Counted from the stretch's first letter, positions 28,138 through 36,760 are shown. The stretch is 64,000 nt of DNA from Streptomyces minutiscleroticus (GCF_014650875.1 NZ_BMVU01000001.1:372001-436000); one strand, 5' to 3'. Notes: generated from the sequence alone by a model not told the origin. A program made the numbers and translations.

Positions 28138-28176
28138 AAGGGCACTTGCGAGACGATGCGTCTCGCAAGTGCCCTT
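28138..28176. promoter_or_regulatory. 18-bp-arm palindrome containing TetR operator candidate 1
   Basis: Arms 28138-28155 and 28159-28176 are perfectly complementary with a 3-nt centre. The core CGAGACG-atg-CGTCTCG (28149-28165) recurs almost unchanged at 28193-28209 just before tetR, so the core is best read as an operator. As a hairpin it could also act as a terminator or mRNA structure. Confidence 0.55.
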
Positions 28177-28192
28177 CGCTCCCACCGTCAGG

Positions 28193-28209
28193 CGAGACGC
28201 CGCGTCTTG
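28193..28209. promoter_or_regulatory. TetR operator candidate 2
   Basis: CGAGACG-ccg-CGTCTTG repeats the core of the upstream palindrome with one arm mismatch. It ends 21 bases before the tetR ATG, and the two cores are 44 bp apart, close to four helical turns. The shared core AGACG-N3-CGTCT fits a TetR dimer site, and position predicts autorepression and control of the divergent small gene. Confidence 0.5.
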
Positions 28210-28230
28210 TCAACTGGTAGATTCGTCCCC

Positions 28231-28893
28231 ATGGCAGCCCAGAAGTCCGCGCAGTCCCCGCAGCGGTCCCTCCGCAGGAACGCCCCCGACGCCGCCCGCC
28301 GCAGCGAGCGCTCCCGCCGCGCGATCTACGACGCCGCCCTCGCCCTCGTCTCCGAGGTCGGCTACCCGCGCACCACGATCGAGGGCATCGCCGCCCGCGC
28401 GGGGGTCGGAAAACAGACGATCTACCGCTGGTGGCCGTCGAAGGCCGACGTGCTCCTGGAGGCGTTCCTCGACCTGAGCGACCAGGCCTCCGAACTGGTC
28501 GCGGGGCCCGGCGGGGAGCGGCAGGACGACATCCCGGACACCGGCGACCTGGCGGCCGACCTCAAGCTGGTGCTGCGCGCCACCGTGGACGAGCTGCTGA
28601 ACCCGAAGTTCGAGGCGCCCTGGCGCGCCCTCGCCGCCGAGGGCCTGGTCAACGAGCAGATCGGCACCGAATTCGTCGCCAAGCTGCTCGAACCCTCGCT
28701 CCAGCTCTACGTCCGGCGGCTGCGCGCGGCCCAGGAGCAGGGCGCCGTACGGCCCGGCGTCGACCCGCGCATCGCCCTGGAGCTGTTCGTCGCCCCGCTG
28801 GCCCAGCGCTGGCTGCAGCGCACCGGCCCCCTCTCGTACGAGTACACCGACACCCTCGTCGACTACGCCCTGCACGGCATCGCCCCCCGCTGA
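28231..28893 (+). CDS. TetR-family transcriptional regulator
   Basis: The protein has 220 residues. An N-terminal basic tail is followed by a TetR helix-turn-helix (TTIEGIAARAGVGKQTIYRW, then WPSKADVLLEAF). The C-terminal ~140 residues form a helical ligand-binding and dimerisation domain with no recognisable ligand signature. It has two candidate operators just upstream. No transporter or enzyme is adjacent on the same strand, so the target is probably itself and the small divergent gene. Confidence 0.92.
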   Translation: MAAQKSAQSPQRSLRRNAPDAARRSERSRRAIYDAALALVSEVGYPRTTIEGIAARAGVGKQTIYRWWPSKADVLLEAFLDLSDQASELVAGPGGERQDDIPDTGDLAADLKLVLRATVDELLNPKFEAPWRALAAEGLVNEQIGTEFVAKLLEPSLQLYVRRLRAAQEQGAVRPGVDPRIALELFVAPLAQRWLQRTGPLSYEYTDTLVDYALHGIAPR

Positions 28894-29077
28894 GGGCGGG
28901 CCGGCCGGGTGGCCGGGGGCGGGTGGGACGAAATGAGAGAAAGGTGCGCCGAGTCCCGATCGCGGTCCGGGGTACCCATGGTCCCGGCCATCCCGGTTGT
29001 CCGCTCCGGCCCCCCGGGGCGCACGATGATGGGACGATAAGGCATGCTGTCCGCACAACGGCGAGGCGAGGGGACAG
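28894..29077. other. Intergenic region before the primase-like gene
   Basis: A GC-rich tract after tetR is followed by an AT-richer patch at 29028-29062, the likely promoter of the primase-like gene. No gene or clear operator is visible. Confidence 0.35.
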
Positions 29078-29806
29078 ATGAGCGCAGAGTTCGGACGCCG
29101 CACGGGCGGGCAGGGCAGGATCTCGCAGTGGCTGCGCGGCCGCCGACCCCGGACCGAGGCCGCGGACGACTCGGGGCGTGAGGCCCTGCTGCTGGCCGCG
29201 GCCGGCGCCGGGCTGCCGCTCGCGCCCGCCGCCCACCCCGCCGGCTACCGCTGCTCGTGCGACCGCGTCGGCTGTCCCACACCGGCCCGGCACCCGGTCT
29301 CCTTCGCCTGGCAGACCCAGTCGACGACCGACCGCGCGCAGGTCGAGCGCTGGGCGCGGCACCAGCCGCAGGCGAACTTCATCACCGCCACCGGCATGGT
29401 CCACGACGTGCTCGACGTCCCGCTGGACGCCGGCCGGGAGGCCCTGCGGCGGCTGCTCGACGCCGGCGTCGAGGTCGGCCCGGTCGCCGGGACCGGCGAC
29501 GGCCGCATGCTCTTCTTCACCCTCACCCGCGGCACGCCCGAGGACGAGGACGAGTGGTGGCCCTGCGAGCTGGACTGCCACCCCGAGACGATGGACGAGC
29601 ACCCGGGCCTGCGCTGGCACTGCCGAGGCTCCTACGTCCTCGTACCGCCGGCCAGGCTGCCCGGCGACCTCACCGTCGACTGGGTGCGGGGCCCCGAGCA
29701 CCCGCTGCCCGACCCGCTGTCGCTGCTCGAGGTCCTCACCGACGAGTGCGCCCGGTACGCGGGCGAGGAGCCGGACCAGCTGTCGCCCTGGCCCCTGCGC
29801 CACTGA
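29078..29806 (+). CDS. Primase-polymerase N-terminal domain protein (stand-alone)
   Basis: This 242-residue protein starts at the ATG at 29078 behind GAGGGGAC. The Streptomyces prim-pol-like pattern is present: a Cys-rich segment CSCDRVGCPTPARHPVSFAW, then HDVLDVPLDAG for the first catalytic acidic strand and LRWHCRGSYVLVPPA for the last strand. It lacks the helicase or primase C-terminal domain of plasmid replication proteins. Stand-alone chromosomal copies are common in Streptomyces, and their role is not established. Catalytic competence is uncertain because only part of the D-x-D and His-Asp set is evident. Confidence 0.8.
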   Translation: MSAEFGRRTGGQGRISQWLRGRRPRTEAADDSGREALLLAAAGAGLPLAPAAHPAGYRCSCDRVGCPTPARHPVSFAWQTQSTTDRAQVERWARHQPQANFITATGMVHDVLDVPLDAGREALRRLLDAGVEVGPVAGTGDGRMLFFTLTRGTPEDEDEWWPCELDCHPETMDEHPGLRWHCRGSYVLVPPARLPGDLTVDWVRGPEHPLPDPLSLLEVLTDECARYAGEEPDQLSPWPLRH

Positions 29807-29878
29807 CCCGGACGGGGAGCCGTCCGCGGGACCCGCGCGGCGGCGGCCCGGGAGCACCTCCCCGCGCCGCCGCGGACC

Positions 29879-30880
29879 CTACTCGCCCTTCGCCCCGGTC
29901 AGCCCCTGCACCCGGCTGAGGAACTCGACCCCCTGCTCGCCGGCGCTCTTCGCCGGGTCGAGGACGGCCTGGTTGGAGACCCACTGCAGGGTGAGCGACT
30001 GCTTGGGCTCGCCCGTCATCAGGGCCTTGACGTTGGCGTCCGAGACCGTGAGCGAGACGCCCTTGGCGGCCGTCTGCTTCTCGAAGTGGCGCGTCGCGAA
30101 GAACACCAGCGCCCCGCCGTCGGCGGTGCGCAGCCCGAGCGGCGCGTACTCGCCCGAGGTCAGCGGCTCGTCGACGTACTGGCGGACGAGGCCGGGCCGC
30201 TTCGCGTTCTTCTGCCGGGTGGCCCGCCACTGGGAGGTGTGCGTGCCGTCCGCGAAGGCGTCGCCGCCGTCCTGGAGGTAGTCCGCGTACTCCTCGCTCA
30301 GGTCCCGCGGCGCGACCGCGAGGTCGGCCTGGTCCGCGGTGACCGGCTCGGCCCAGCCGTCCTCGTCCTTCTCGAACTCGGGGACGTCGCCGGGGGAGAG
30401 CAGCGTCAGGTACGACACCTCCCACACCTCGTCCGCGCCGCCCCGGGTGAACACCAGGACCCAGCGGACGTCGCCGCCCTTGTTGCCCCTGGCGTCGGCG
30501 ACGAACCAGCGCGGCCAGCCCGCCTTCTTGGGGATGGTGTACTCCGCGTCGCTCAGCTCCAGCGGCACGTAGTCCGGGTTGCCCTCGGGCCGGTTCTTCT
30601 CGCCCGCCCGCAGCTTCGCGCCGTCGATGTCGGCGAGCGGCCCGGCGACCCGGCCCGCGTCGAGCGACCGGTCGTTGGCCGCGTTGGCCTTGTTGTACGC
30701 GGTGGTGAAGTCCTTCAGGGCGCGTGCGGCCTCGGCCTTCGTGGCGGCCGGGAGCACCACCCGCTCGCCGTGCACGGTGACGCATGCGCTCGCGGTCATG
30801 GACAGCACGGCCGCCGACGCCGCCAGCAGCGTGCCCCGGCCGAGCCTACGCGGCCTCCGAGGGCCGTGATCCCTGCTCAT
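29879..30880 (-). CDS. Secreted lipoprotein of unknown function
   Basis: The protein has 333 residues. A basic N-terminus (RRPRRLGRG) and hydrophobic core lead to a lipobox MTASAC, so Cys33 is the probable lipidation site. The remainder is soluble, acidic and without transmembrane segments; PRWFVADARGN and WEVSYLTLLSPGDVPEF recur in a widespread actinobacterial lipoprotein family of unknown role. It lies downstream of hmuV on the same strand with a 159-bp gap, so a link to heme uptake is conceivable but unsupported by any heme-binding motif. Confidence 0.82.
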   Translation of the reverse strand: MSRDHGPRRPRRLGRGTLLAASAAVLSMTASACVTVHGERVVLPAATKAEAARALKDFTTAYNKANAANDRSLDAGRVAGPLADIDGAKLRAGEKNRPEGNPDYVPLELSDAEYTIPKKAGWPRWFVADARGNKGGDVRWVLVFTRGGADEVWEVSYLTLLSPGDVPEFEKDEDGWAEPVTADQADLAVAPRDLSEEYADYLQDGGDAFADGTHTSQWRATRQKNAKRPGLVRQYVDEPLTSGEYAPLGLRTADGGALVFFATRHFEKQTAAKGVSLTVSDANVKALMTGEPKQSLTLQWVSNQAVLDPAKSAGEQGVEFLSRVQGLTGAKGE

Positions 30881-31039
30881 CAGGTGCCTTCACCTTCCCC
30901 TTCCCGGAGGCGAACCCTACCGGTGCGGAACACGGCGCGGACGCCGGGACCGGGTACAGCGACCGCACCGTGACCCGGCCGTCCGGCCTGTCCCGGTCCG
31001 CCGCCCGCGCACGCCGGGGCGAAGGATGCCGACGGGCCG

Positions 31040-31879
31040 TCAGGCGTCCCGGCGCGGGGCGACCAGGACGGCCCCCGTGCGCGGGTGCGGGAAGACCTCG
31101 ACCGGCTGCGCGTACACGTCGGTGAGCCGTCCCGCGGTGAAGACCTCGCCCGGCGGGCCGTCGGCGACGACGCGCCCGGCGCGCAGGATCGCGACCCGGT
31201 CCGCGTACGCGGCCGCGAGCCCCAGGTCGTGCAGCACCACGACCACCGCGTCCCCGGCCCGCGCCCGCTCCCGGCAGATCCGCAGCACCAGTTCCTGGTG
31301 GCGCAGGTCGAGGGCGGCGGTCGGCTCGTCGAGCAGCAGCAGCCGGGTGCGCTGGGCGAGGACGCGGGCGAGGGCGACCCGGGCCCGCTCGCCGCCGCTG
31401 AGCGCGGGGAAGGGCCGGTCCGCGAAGGCGGTCACCTCCGTCGCCGCCATGGCCTCGGCCACCGCCGCGTCGTCCTCGGCCGCCCGCTCGGTGCCCGCCC
31501 AGGGCGCCCGGCCCATCCGGACGACCTCCTCCACCGGGAAGGGGAAGGACAGGGCGGCCGACTGGGGCAGCACGGCCCGGCGCAGGGCGAGCGCGGGCGC
31601 GGACCAGTCGCCGGCGGGGCGCCCGTGGACGCGGACGACGCCCTCGGCGGCCGGCAGGTCGGCGGCCAGCGCGGCCAGCAGGGTCGACTTCCCGGCGCCG
31701 TTGGGCCCGACCAGGGCGAGCACCTCGCCCGCGCGGGCCGCCACGTCCACCCCGGACAGCACCGCGCGGGAGCCGAGCCGGACGTGCAGCCCGGCCGCCT
31801 CGGTCAGCGGATCGCCGGGGGACACCGGCTCCGGCAGCGCGGGTCCCACGCGCAGCCACCCCGTGCCCGGCCACTTCAT
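31040..31879 (-). CDS. hmuV: Heme/iron ABC transporter ATP-binding protein
   Basis: The protein has 279 residues. It contains Walker A GPNGAGKST, signature LSGGERARVALARVL, Walker B LLLLDEPTAAL and the switch His in VVVLHDLGLAAAYADRV. The arrangement and length match HmuV/FecE-type importer ATPases. The start overlaps the permease stop by ATGA, so HmuU and HmuV are co-translated. It powers import of heme or a siderophore; heme is favoured because a heme oxygenase with its own iron box lies 2.6 kb away. Confidence 0.9.
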   Translation of the reverse strand: MKWPGTGWLRVGPALPEPVSPGDPLTEAAGLHVRLGSRAVLSGVDVAARAGEVLALVGPNGAGKSTLLAALAADLPAAEGVVRVHGRPAGDWSAPALALRRAVLPQSAALSFPFPVEEVVRMGRAPWAGTERAAEDDAAVAEAMAATEVTAFADRPFPALSGGERARVALARVLAQRTRLLLLDEPTAALDLRHQELVLRICRERARAGDAVVVVLHDLGLAAAYADRVAILRAGRVVADGPPGEVFTAGRLTDVYAQPVEVFPHPRTGAVLVAPRRDA

Positions 31880-33015
31880 GCCCAGCCTCCCTGCTTGCGA
31901 CGGGTCCTGCGCAGCAGCCAGAAGAAGAACGGGCTGCCGAGCAGTGCCGTGAGCACCCCGAGCGGCAGCTCGGCGGGCACGGCGACGGTACGGGCGGTCA
32001 GGTCGCCCGCGAGCAGCACCAGCGCACCGCCGAGCGCGCTGCCCGGGACGAGGAAGCGGTGCCGGGGCCCCGCCGTCATGCGCAGCAGGTGCGGCACGAC
32101 CAGGCCGACGAAGCCGATGACGCCGGAGACGGAGACCGCGGCGGCGGTGAGCAGCGCGATGACCAGGACAAGGACGATCCGCAGCCGCTCCACGTCCACG
32201 CCCAGGTGCCGGGCCGGGCGCTCGCCGAGCGCGAGCAGGTCCAGGCGCCGGGCGTGGAACGGCGCGGCGATCAGGCCGACCGCGGCGCACGGCAGCACCG
32301 CGAGCACCTTGGGCCAGGTCGCCTGGGAGAGCGAGCCGAGCTGCCAGAAGGTGATCTGGTTGACGGCGGCGGTGTCGGCGAGGAAGAGGAACAGGCCGAT
32401 CAGCGCGCCCGCGAAGGCGTTCACGGCGATGCCCGTGAGGATCAGCGTGACGACCTCCGTACGGCCGCCGGAGCGCGACATCACGTACACCAGCAGCACC
32501 GTGGCCAGGCCCGAGACGAAGGCGAGCGCGGGGACGGTCCAGGTGCCCAGGAAGTTCAGGCCGAGGGAGATCGCGGCGACCGCGCCGACCGCCGCGCCGG
32601 ACGAGACGCCGATGACGCCCGGTTCGGCGAGCGGGTTGCCGAACACCCCCTGCATCAGCGCGCCCGCGCAGCCCAGCGAGGCGCCGACGAGCAGCGCCAG
32701 CACGATCCGCGGGAAGCGCACGTTCCACAGCACGGACTCGGGGACCCGGTCCAGCGCCGCGCCGCCGAGGCCCGCGCGGTGGGCCACCGAGGCCAGGACG
32801 TCCGTGGTGGGCACGGAGTACGCGCCGACCCCGGCGGCGACCGGCACCAGCACGAGCAGGGCCACGACCAGCCCGGCGATCAGCAGCCGGCCGGTGCGGT
32901 GCCGCGTTTGGGGTGCGGCGTCCTCGCGCGGTGCGCCGTCCTTCCGCGGCGCCCCGGCGCTCCCGTCGGGTCCGCCGGACTCGCCGGTTCCGTCGGTTCT
33001 GTCCAGCAAGGTCAC
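31876..33015 (-). CDS. hmuU: FecCD-type heme/iron ABC permease
   Basis: This 379-residue protein starts at GTG 33015. After a ~40-residue charged tail it has nine or ten hydrophobic helices with the family hallmarks LWNVRFPRIVLALLVGASLG, ALMQGVFGNPLAEPGVIGV, and GFVGLVVPHLLR near the C-terminal coupling region. It forms the import channel with HmuV. The GTG overlaps the stop of a 121-codon frame upstream by four bases. No periplasmic-type binding protein (HmuT) is encoded in the neighbourhood, which is odd for this class. Confidence 0.92.
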   Translation of the reverse strand: MTLLDRTDGTGESGGPDGSAGAPRKDGAPREDAAPQTRHRTGRLLIAGLVVALLVLVPVAAGVGAYSVPTTDVLASVAHRAGLGGAALDRVPESVLWNVRFPRIVLALLVGASLGCAGALMQGVFGNPLAEPGVIGVSSGAAVGAVAAISLGLNFLGTWTVPALAFVSGLATVLLVYVMSRSGGRTEVVTLILTGIAVNAFAGALIGLFLFLADTAAVNQITFWQLGSLSQATWPKVLAVLPCAAVGLIAAPFHARRLDLLALGERPARHLGVDVERLRIVLVLVIALLTAAAVSVSGVIGFVGLVVPHLLRMTAGPRHRFLVPGSALGGALVLLAGDLTARTVAVPAELPLGVLTALLGSPFFFWLLRRTRRKQGGWA

Positions 33016-33377
33016 TCGGTGCCCCCGTGCAACTGGTCGGTCGGGGACCGCGGTACGCGATCCGCGCGCGGGCCGCGGGCGGGCGGCGCGCCGTCCCCGG
33101 CGGTCGCCCTGCCGTCCACCGGCCGCGCGGTGGCCGGCAGTCCGGGCCCGGGCGCGCCTTCGGGCGGCCGGATCCTGTCGGCCGCCGCGGCCGTTCCGGC
33201 CGGACCCGCGGCCGACCGGGCGGCGGGGTCCGACGGGCCTCTGCCGCCCGCCGCGGTCAGGGGGAGGGGGGCCGCCACCTGGGCTCCCGCCGCTCGTCCG
33301 TGCAAGCGTCGCACCGCCGTGTCGTTCCTCTCCGCCTCGTGTGTCCCGACGGGTCCCTTCCGGAACCGGTGCCGCAC
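33012..33377 (-). CDS. Uncertain small frame between the iron box and hmuU
   Basis: A 121-codon frame runs from GTG 33377, directly against the iron box, to a stop that overlaps the hmuU start (GTGA). It has no ribosome binding site, no signal peptide and no recognisable domain; it is Ala/Pro/Arg rich and low in complexity. The overlap suggests coupling, but overlaps arise by chance in this GC range. It may be an untranslated leader, a decayed remnant of a binding-protein gene or a true small protein. Confidence 0.25.
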   Translation of the reverse strand: MRHRFRKGPVGTHEAERNDTAVRRLHGRAAGAQVAAPLPLTAAGGRGPSDPAARSAAGPAGTAAAADRIRPPEGAPGPGLPATARPVDGRATAGDGAPPARGPRADRVPRSPTDQLHGGTE

Positions 33378-33380
33378 AGC

Positions 33381-33399
33381 TTAGGTTAGCCTTACCTTT
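33381..33399. promoter_or_regulatory. DtxR/DmdR1-type iron box upstream of hmuUV
   Basis: TTAGGTTAGCCTTACCTTT matches the actinobacterial iron-box consensus (TTAGGTTAGGCTAACCTAA) at 15 of 19 positions. It lies 366 bp upstream of hmuU and 211 bp upstream of the divergent PhzF-like gene. With iron bound, the regulator should block transcription, so the transporter is predicted to be made in iron shortage. Confidence 0.8.
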
Positions 33400-33609
33400 C
33401 TCGCTAGATCCGATCGGGTCGGGCCGCGCTCCCGCGTTCCGGAGGGCGACCGCACCCTGGCCCCCGCCTCCCCGTGCCGCCGTCCTCGCACTCCTCGCCC
33501 CGCGCCGGTGGCGGGCCGTCCGGCCTCGGACGACACGCGGTGCGCCCGCGCCGCGTCCGCCTCCCGGGCGGCAGCGGGTCCAGGCACCCGGTGATGTTTC
33601 AATGCCCGC

Positions 33610-34332
33610 GTGACGGATTACGACGTGCTGCGCGTCTTCTGCGGCCCGCGCGGCGGATACGGCGACGAACTGGGGGTCGTGCGGAACGGCGCGCTGGTCC
33701 CGGAGCCGGACGACCGGCAGGCGTTCGCGGCGGAACTCGGCTTCGGCGAGACGGTGTTCGTCGACGACCCCGAGCGCGGGGTCGTCGACGTCTACACGCC
33801 GACGCTGCGCCTGCCGTTCGCCGGGCGCGCGTGCGTCGGCACGGCCTGGCTGCTGGACGTGCCCGAGCTGGTCACGCCCGCCGGGGCGGTGGGCGCCCGG
33901 GCCGACGGGGAGTTCAGCTGGATCGAGGCCCGCCCGGAGTGGGCGCCGCCGTGCACGCTGCGGCAGTACGGCTCGGCGGCCGAGGTCGAGGAGCTGGCGG
34001 TGCCGCCGGCGGGCGTGGGAGCCCCTCCCGCGCCTTCCGGGCGGCGGGGAAGGCTCTACGCATGGGCCTGGGAGGACGAGGCCGCGGGGCGGGTGCGCGC
34101 CCGTTCCTTCCCGGGGCGGGCCGACGAGCGCGGCGACAGCCGCTCCGGCGGAGCCGATGCCCGCATCGGGGGCACCGACGAGGACGAGGCGACGGGGGCG
34201 GCGGCCCTGCTGCTCACCGAGCGGTTGGGCCGCGCCCTCAACATCGTCCAGGGCGGCGGCTCGCAGATCCTCACGGCGCCGCAGCCGGAGGGGTGGGTGG
34301 AGATCGGGGGGCGGGTGGTCCTGGAGCGCTGA
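33610..34332 (+). CDS. PhzF-family isomerase/epimerase-like protein
   Basis: The protein has 240 residues from GTG 33610. The diaminopimelate-epimerase-like fold of PhzF is seen in GETVFVDDP (the catalytic Glu position), TPTLRLPFAGRACVGTAWLL and the C-terminal ALNIVQGGGSQI with GWVEIGGRV. It is shorter than usual (~280 residues), the typical GNP of the first loop is replaced by GDELG, and the usual His after PFAG is Arg. The substrate is unknown and activity uncertain. It is divergent from the heme transporter and may share the iron box. Confidence 0.8.
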   Translation: MTDYDVLRVFCGPRGGYGDELGVVRNGALVPEPDDRQAFAAELGFGETVFVDDPERGVVDVYTPTLRLPFAGRACVGTAWLLDVPELVTPAGAVGARADGEFSWIEARPEWAPPCTLRQYGSAAEVEELAVPPAGVGAPPAPSGRRGRLYAWAWEDEAAGRVRARSFPGRADERGDSRSGGADARIGGTDEDEATGAAALLLTERLGRALNIVQGGGSQILTAPQPEGWVEIGGRVVLER

Positions 34333-34512
34333 GGGCCGTACGGCCGCGCGGGAGGGCGCGTGCGGCCGGTGGAGCCGCGGGGCCCGGCACCGGCTGCGTC
34401 ACCCCCGCCGCACGCCGGGTGCGGCCGCGCCCGGACCGGTCCACCGGTTCCGCGGCGGTCCACCCGTTCCGGGGCGGTCGCCCTCCGTCGGCCCCGGTCG
34501 CCCCGGGCCGCC

Positions 34513-35172
34513 TCAGGCGCTCAGCGGGAACTCCTCGCCCAGCTCCCGGAAGACCGCCGTGTTCAGTGCGAACGCCCGCTTGCACTCGGCGACCACGCGC
34601 TGCTTCTCCAGGTCGTCCGCCCGCAGCCCGTCGAGCAGTTCGCGGTACTCCCGCTTGAACGCCGCCGGGTTGGCGATCTCCTCGAAGACGTAGAACCGCA
34701 CGCCGTCGCCCTTGCGGGCGAAGCCCCAGGTCCGCTCGGCACGGTCGCGGATGATCTGGCCGCCGGAGAGGTCGCCGAGGTAGCGGGTGTAGTGGTGCGC
34801 CACGTAGCCGCCGGGCCAGGTCGCGGCGCACTCGGCGACCCGGGCCGCGTACTCCTCGGTGGCCGGCAGGGCGCTCAGTCCCGCGCGCCAGTCCGCGCCC
34901 CGCAGGTGCGCCAGGTCCCGCTCCAGTGCGGCGAGCCGCATCAGTTCGGGGCGCACGAACGGGCCCGCCACCGGGTCGCCGGCCAGCCGCGGCGCGGCCT
35001 CCTCCAGCGCCCGGTACACGAACCACAGCTGCTCGGTGTAGCGCGCGTAGGCCTCGACGCCGAGCCCGCCGCCGAGGAGGTCGCTCATGAACGTCGAGGT
35101 CTCCGCCTCCGTGTGCTGTTCGTGCGACGCGGTGCGGATGAGCGTCGAGAACGACGTGCTCGCCGGGTTCAT
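34513..35172 (-). CDS. hmuO: Heme oxygenase
   Basis: The protein has 219 residues. The proximal heme ligand is in SHEQHTEAE (His20, as in the H-T-x-A-E pattern), and the distal helix is YLGDLSGGQIIRDRAER, whose glycines sit over the heme. Length and layout match bacterial heme oxygenases such as HmuO of Corynebacterium. The reaction opens heme to biliverdin, CO and Fe2+, giving iron to the cell. An iron box fills the spacer of its promoter (35214-35241), so expression should be iron-repressed together with hmuUV. Confidence 0.95.
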   Translation of the reverse strand: MNPASTSFSTLIRTASHEQHTEAETSTFMSDLLGGGLGVEAYARYTEQLWFVYRALEEAAPRLAGDPVAGPFVRPELMRLAALERDLAHLRGADWRAGLSALPATEEYAARVAECAATWPGGYVAHHYTRYLGDLSGGQIIRDRAERTWGFARKGDGVRFYVFEEIANPAAFKREYRELLDGLRADDLEKQRVVAECKRAFALNTAVFRELGEEFPLSA

Positions 35173-35213
35173 GGTGGACCTCCGGGGCCGAAGGGGACGA
35201 GAGTCGACTCGAT

Positions 35214-35241
35214 CTTCTATGGTTAGGCTTACCTAAGTCAA
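35214..35241 (-). promoter_or_regulatory. Heme oxygenase promoter with embedded iron box (35218-35236)
   Basis: On the minus strand a -35 element TTGACT (35241-35236) and a -10 element TAGAAG (35219-35214) are separated by 16 bp. The spacer is the iron box: the 19-mer at 35218-35236 matches the consensus at 16 positions, including GGTTAGGCT and ACCTAA. Repressor binding there would exclude RNA polymerase directly. Confidence 0.8.
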
Positions 35242-35375
35242 CTGCTTTCCGACAGCCTGTCGGCAACACGCTACTCCGCCTCCCGGCCGGTTTCCCGGGA
35301 AACGAAGAGCCCGCTTCCGCCGGCGGACGCGTCGGCTGAAGCGGGCGGGGTGTCCGGAGGTGTCCGAAAGTCCTC

Positions 35376-35423
35376 GGTGCCGGTGCCGGTGCCGGTGCCG
35401 GTGCCGGTGCCGGTGCCGGTGCC
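35376..35423. repeat. Eight perfect tandem GGTGCC hexamers
   Basis: The hexamer GGTGCC is repeated eight times without interruption, then decays into variants to about 35450. It lies in the gap between the heme oxygenase promoter and the 3' end of map. Translation in one frame gives a Val-Pro repeat, but no gene features accompany it. Unit number is likely to vary between strains. Confidence 0.85.
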
Positions 35424-35463
35424 GGTCCGATGCCGGTTCCGGTGCGGGTCCGGGGCTACGGCC

Positions 35464-36321
35464 TCAGGGCAGGGTGAGGATGTCGGCGCCGGTGTCCGTG
35501 ACGACCAGCGTGTGCTCGAACTGGGCGGTGCGCTTGCGGTCCTTGGTGACGACCGTCCAGCCGTCGTCCCACATCTCGTACTCGTGCGTGCCGAGCGTCA
35601 GCATGGGCTCGATCGTGAAGGTCATGCCGGGCCGCATCACCGTCGTGGCGTGCGGGCTGTCGTAGTGCGGAATGATCAGGCCGGAGTGGAACGAGGAGTT
35701 GATCCCGTGCCCGGTGAAGTCGCGCACGACCCCGTACCCGAAGCGCTTGGCGTACGACTCGATGACGCGCCCGATGATGTTGATCTGCCGACCGGGCCTG
35801 ACCGCCTTGATGGCGCGGTTCAGCGACTCGCGGGTGCGCTCGACGAGCAGCCGCGACTCCTCGTCCACGTCGCCCACCAGGTACGTCGCGTTGTTGTCGC
35901 CGTGGACGCCGTGGATGTACGCGGTGACGTCGAGGTTGATGATGTCGCCGTCCCGCAGCACCGTGGAGTCGGGGATGCCGTGGCAGATGACCTCGTTGAC
36001 CGAGCTGCACAGCGACTTGGGGAAGCCGCGGTAGCCGAGCGTGGAGGGGTAGGCGCCGTGGTCGCACATGTACTCGTGGGCGACCCGGTCGAGCGCGTCG
36101 GTGGTGACGCCCGGGGCGATCAGCTTGGCGGCCTCCTCCATGGCCCGCGCCGCGATCCGTCCGGCGACGCGCATCGCCTCGATCGTCTCCGGGGTCTGGA
36201 CCTCCGGCCCCGTGTACGGCTTCGGGGCGGGCTTGCCCACGTACTCGGGGCGTCTGATGTTTCCGGGTACGGAACGGGTGGGAGAGAGCTCCCCTGGTAC
36301 GAGCAGCGACTGGCCAGACAT
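35464..36321 (-). CDS. map: Methionine aminopeptidase type I
   Basis: The protein has 285 residues from the ATG at 36321; a longer in-frame start adds unrelated sequence. Metal ligands are all present: Asp in INLDVTAYI, Asp in HGDNNATYL, His in [10 protein letters not shown], Glu in [10 protein letters not shown] and Glu in AQFEHTLVV. The N-terminal extension with RRPEYVGKP is typical of the actinobacterial long form. It removes initiator methionine from new proteins. It is divergent from the small gene at 36380. Confidence 0.95.
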   Translation of the reverse strand: MSGQSLLVPGELSPTRSVPGNIRRPEYVGKPAPKPYTGPEVQTPETIEAMRVAGRIAARAMEEAAKLIAPGVTTDALDRVAHEYMCDHGAYPSTLGYRGFPKSLCSSVNEVICHGIPDSTVLRDGDIINLDVTAYIHGVHGDNNATYLVGDVDEESRLLVERTRESLNRAIKAVRPGRQINIIGRVIESYAKRFGYGVVRDFTGHGINSSFHSGLIIPHYDSPHATTVMRPGMTFTIEPMLTLGTHEYEMWDDGWTVVTKDRKRTAQFEHTLVVTDTGADILTLP

Positions 36322-36379
36322 GCCTGCGAGTCTATCCAGCGGGCATGGGAGACCATGTCCGAGGCGAAAGGAGCCGGTC

Positions 36380-36610
36380 ATGGCCCTGTTCAAGAAGCGC
36401 GCGGCCGGGAAGCCGGGCGAGTGGTACTACTGCCTGGAGCACAAGAAGGTCGAGGAGGGGCCGGAGTGCCCCGCCAAGGAGCGGCTCGGGCCGTACGCCA
36501 CCCGCGAGGAGGCCCAGCGGGCGGTGGAGACCGCGGCGGAGCGCACCGCGCAGTGGGAGAACGACCCCCGCTGGAGCGACTCCGGCAGGTCCGGCGCGCA
36601 GGACGACTGA
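36380..36610 (+). CDS. Small conserved SPOR-like hypothetical protein
   Basis: A 76-residue protein is preceded by [28 protein letters not shown] contains two Cys that could bind metal, and [14 protein letters not shown] resembles the end of SPOR-like domains. Length and composition fit a small cytoplasmic protein conserved beside map in Streptomyces. No function is known. Confidence 0.75.
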   Translation: MALFKKRAAGKPGEWYYCLEHKKVEEGPECPAKERLGPYATREEAQRAVETAAERTAQWENDPRWSDSGRSGAQDD

Positions 36611-36760
36611 TCCCGGTGGGGTGGACCGGTCCCGGTGAGGTGAGCCGCGCGGCTCCGGGCGCCGGGTCCGCGCGAGGGCCCGCACGGGCGTCCCGAACCG
36701 CACGGCACCGTATGACGCCGCTCCGCCCCCGCCCCGTCGGCCGCTCCGCCTCCGGCCCCG

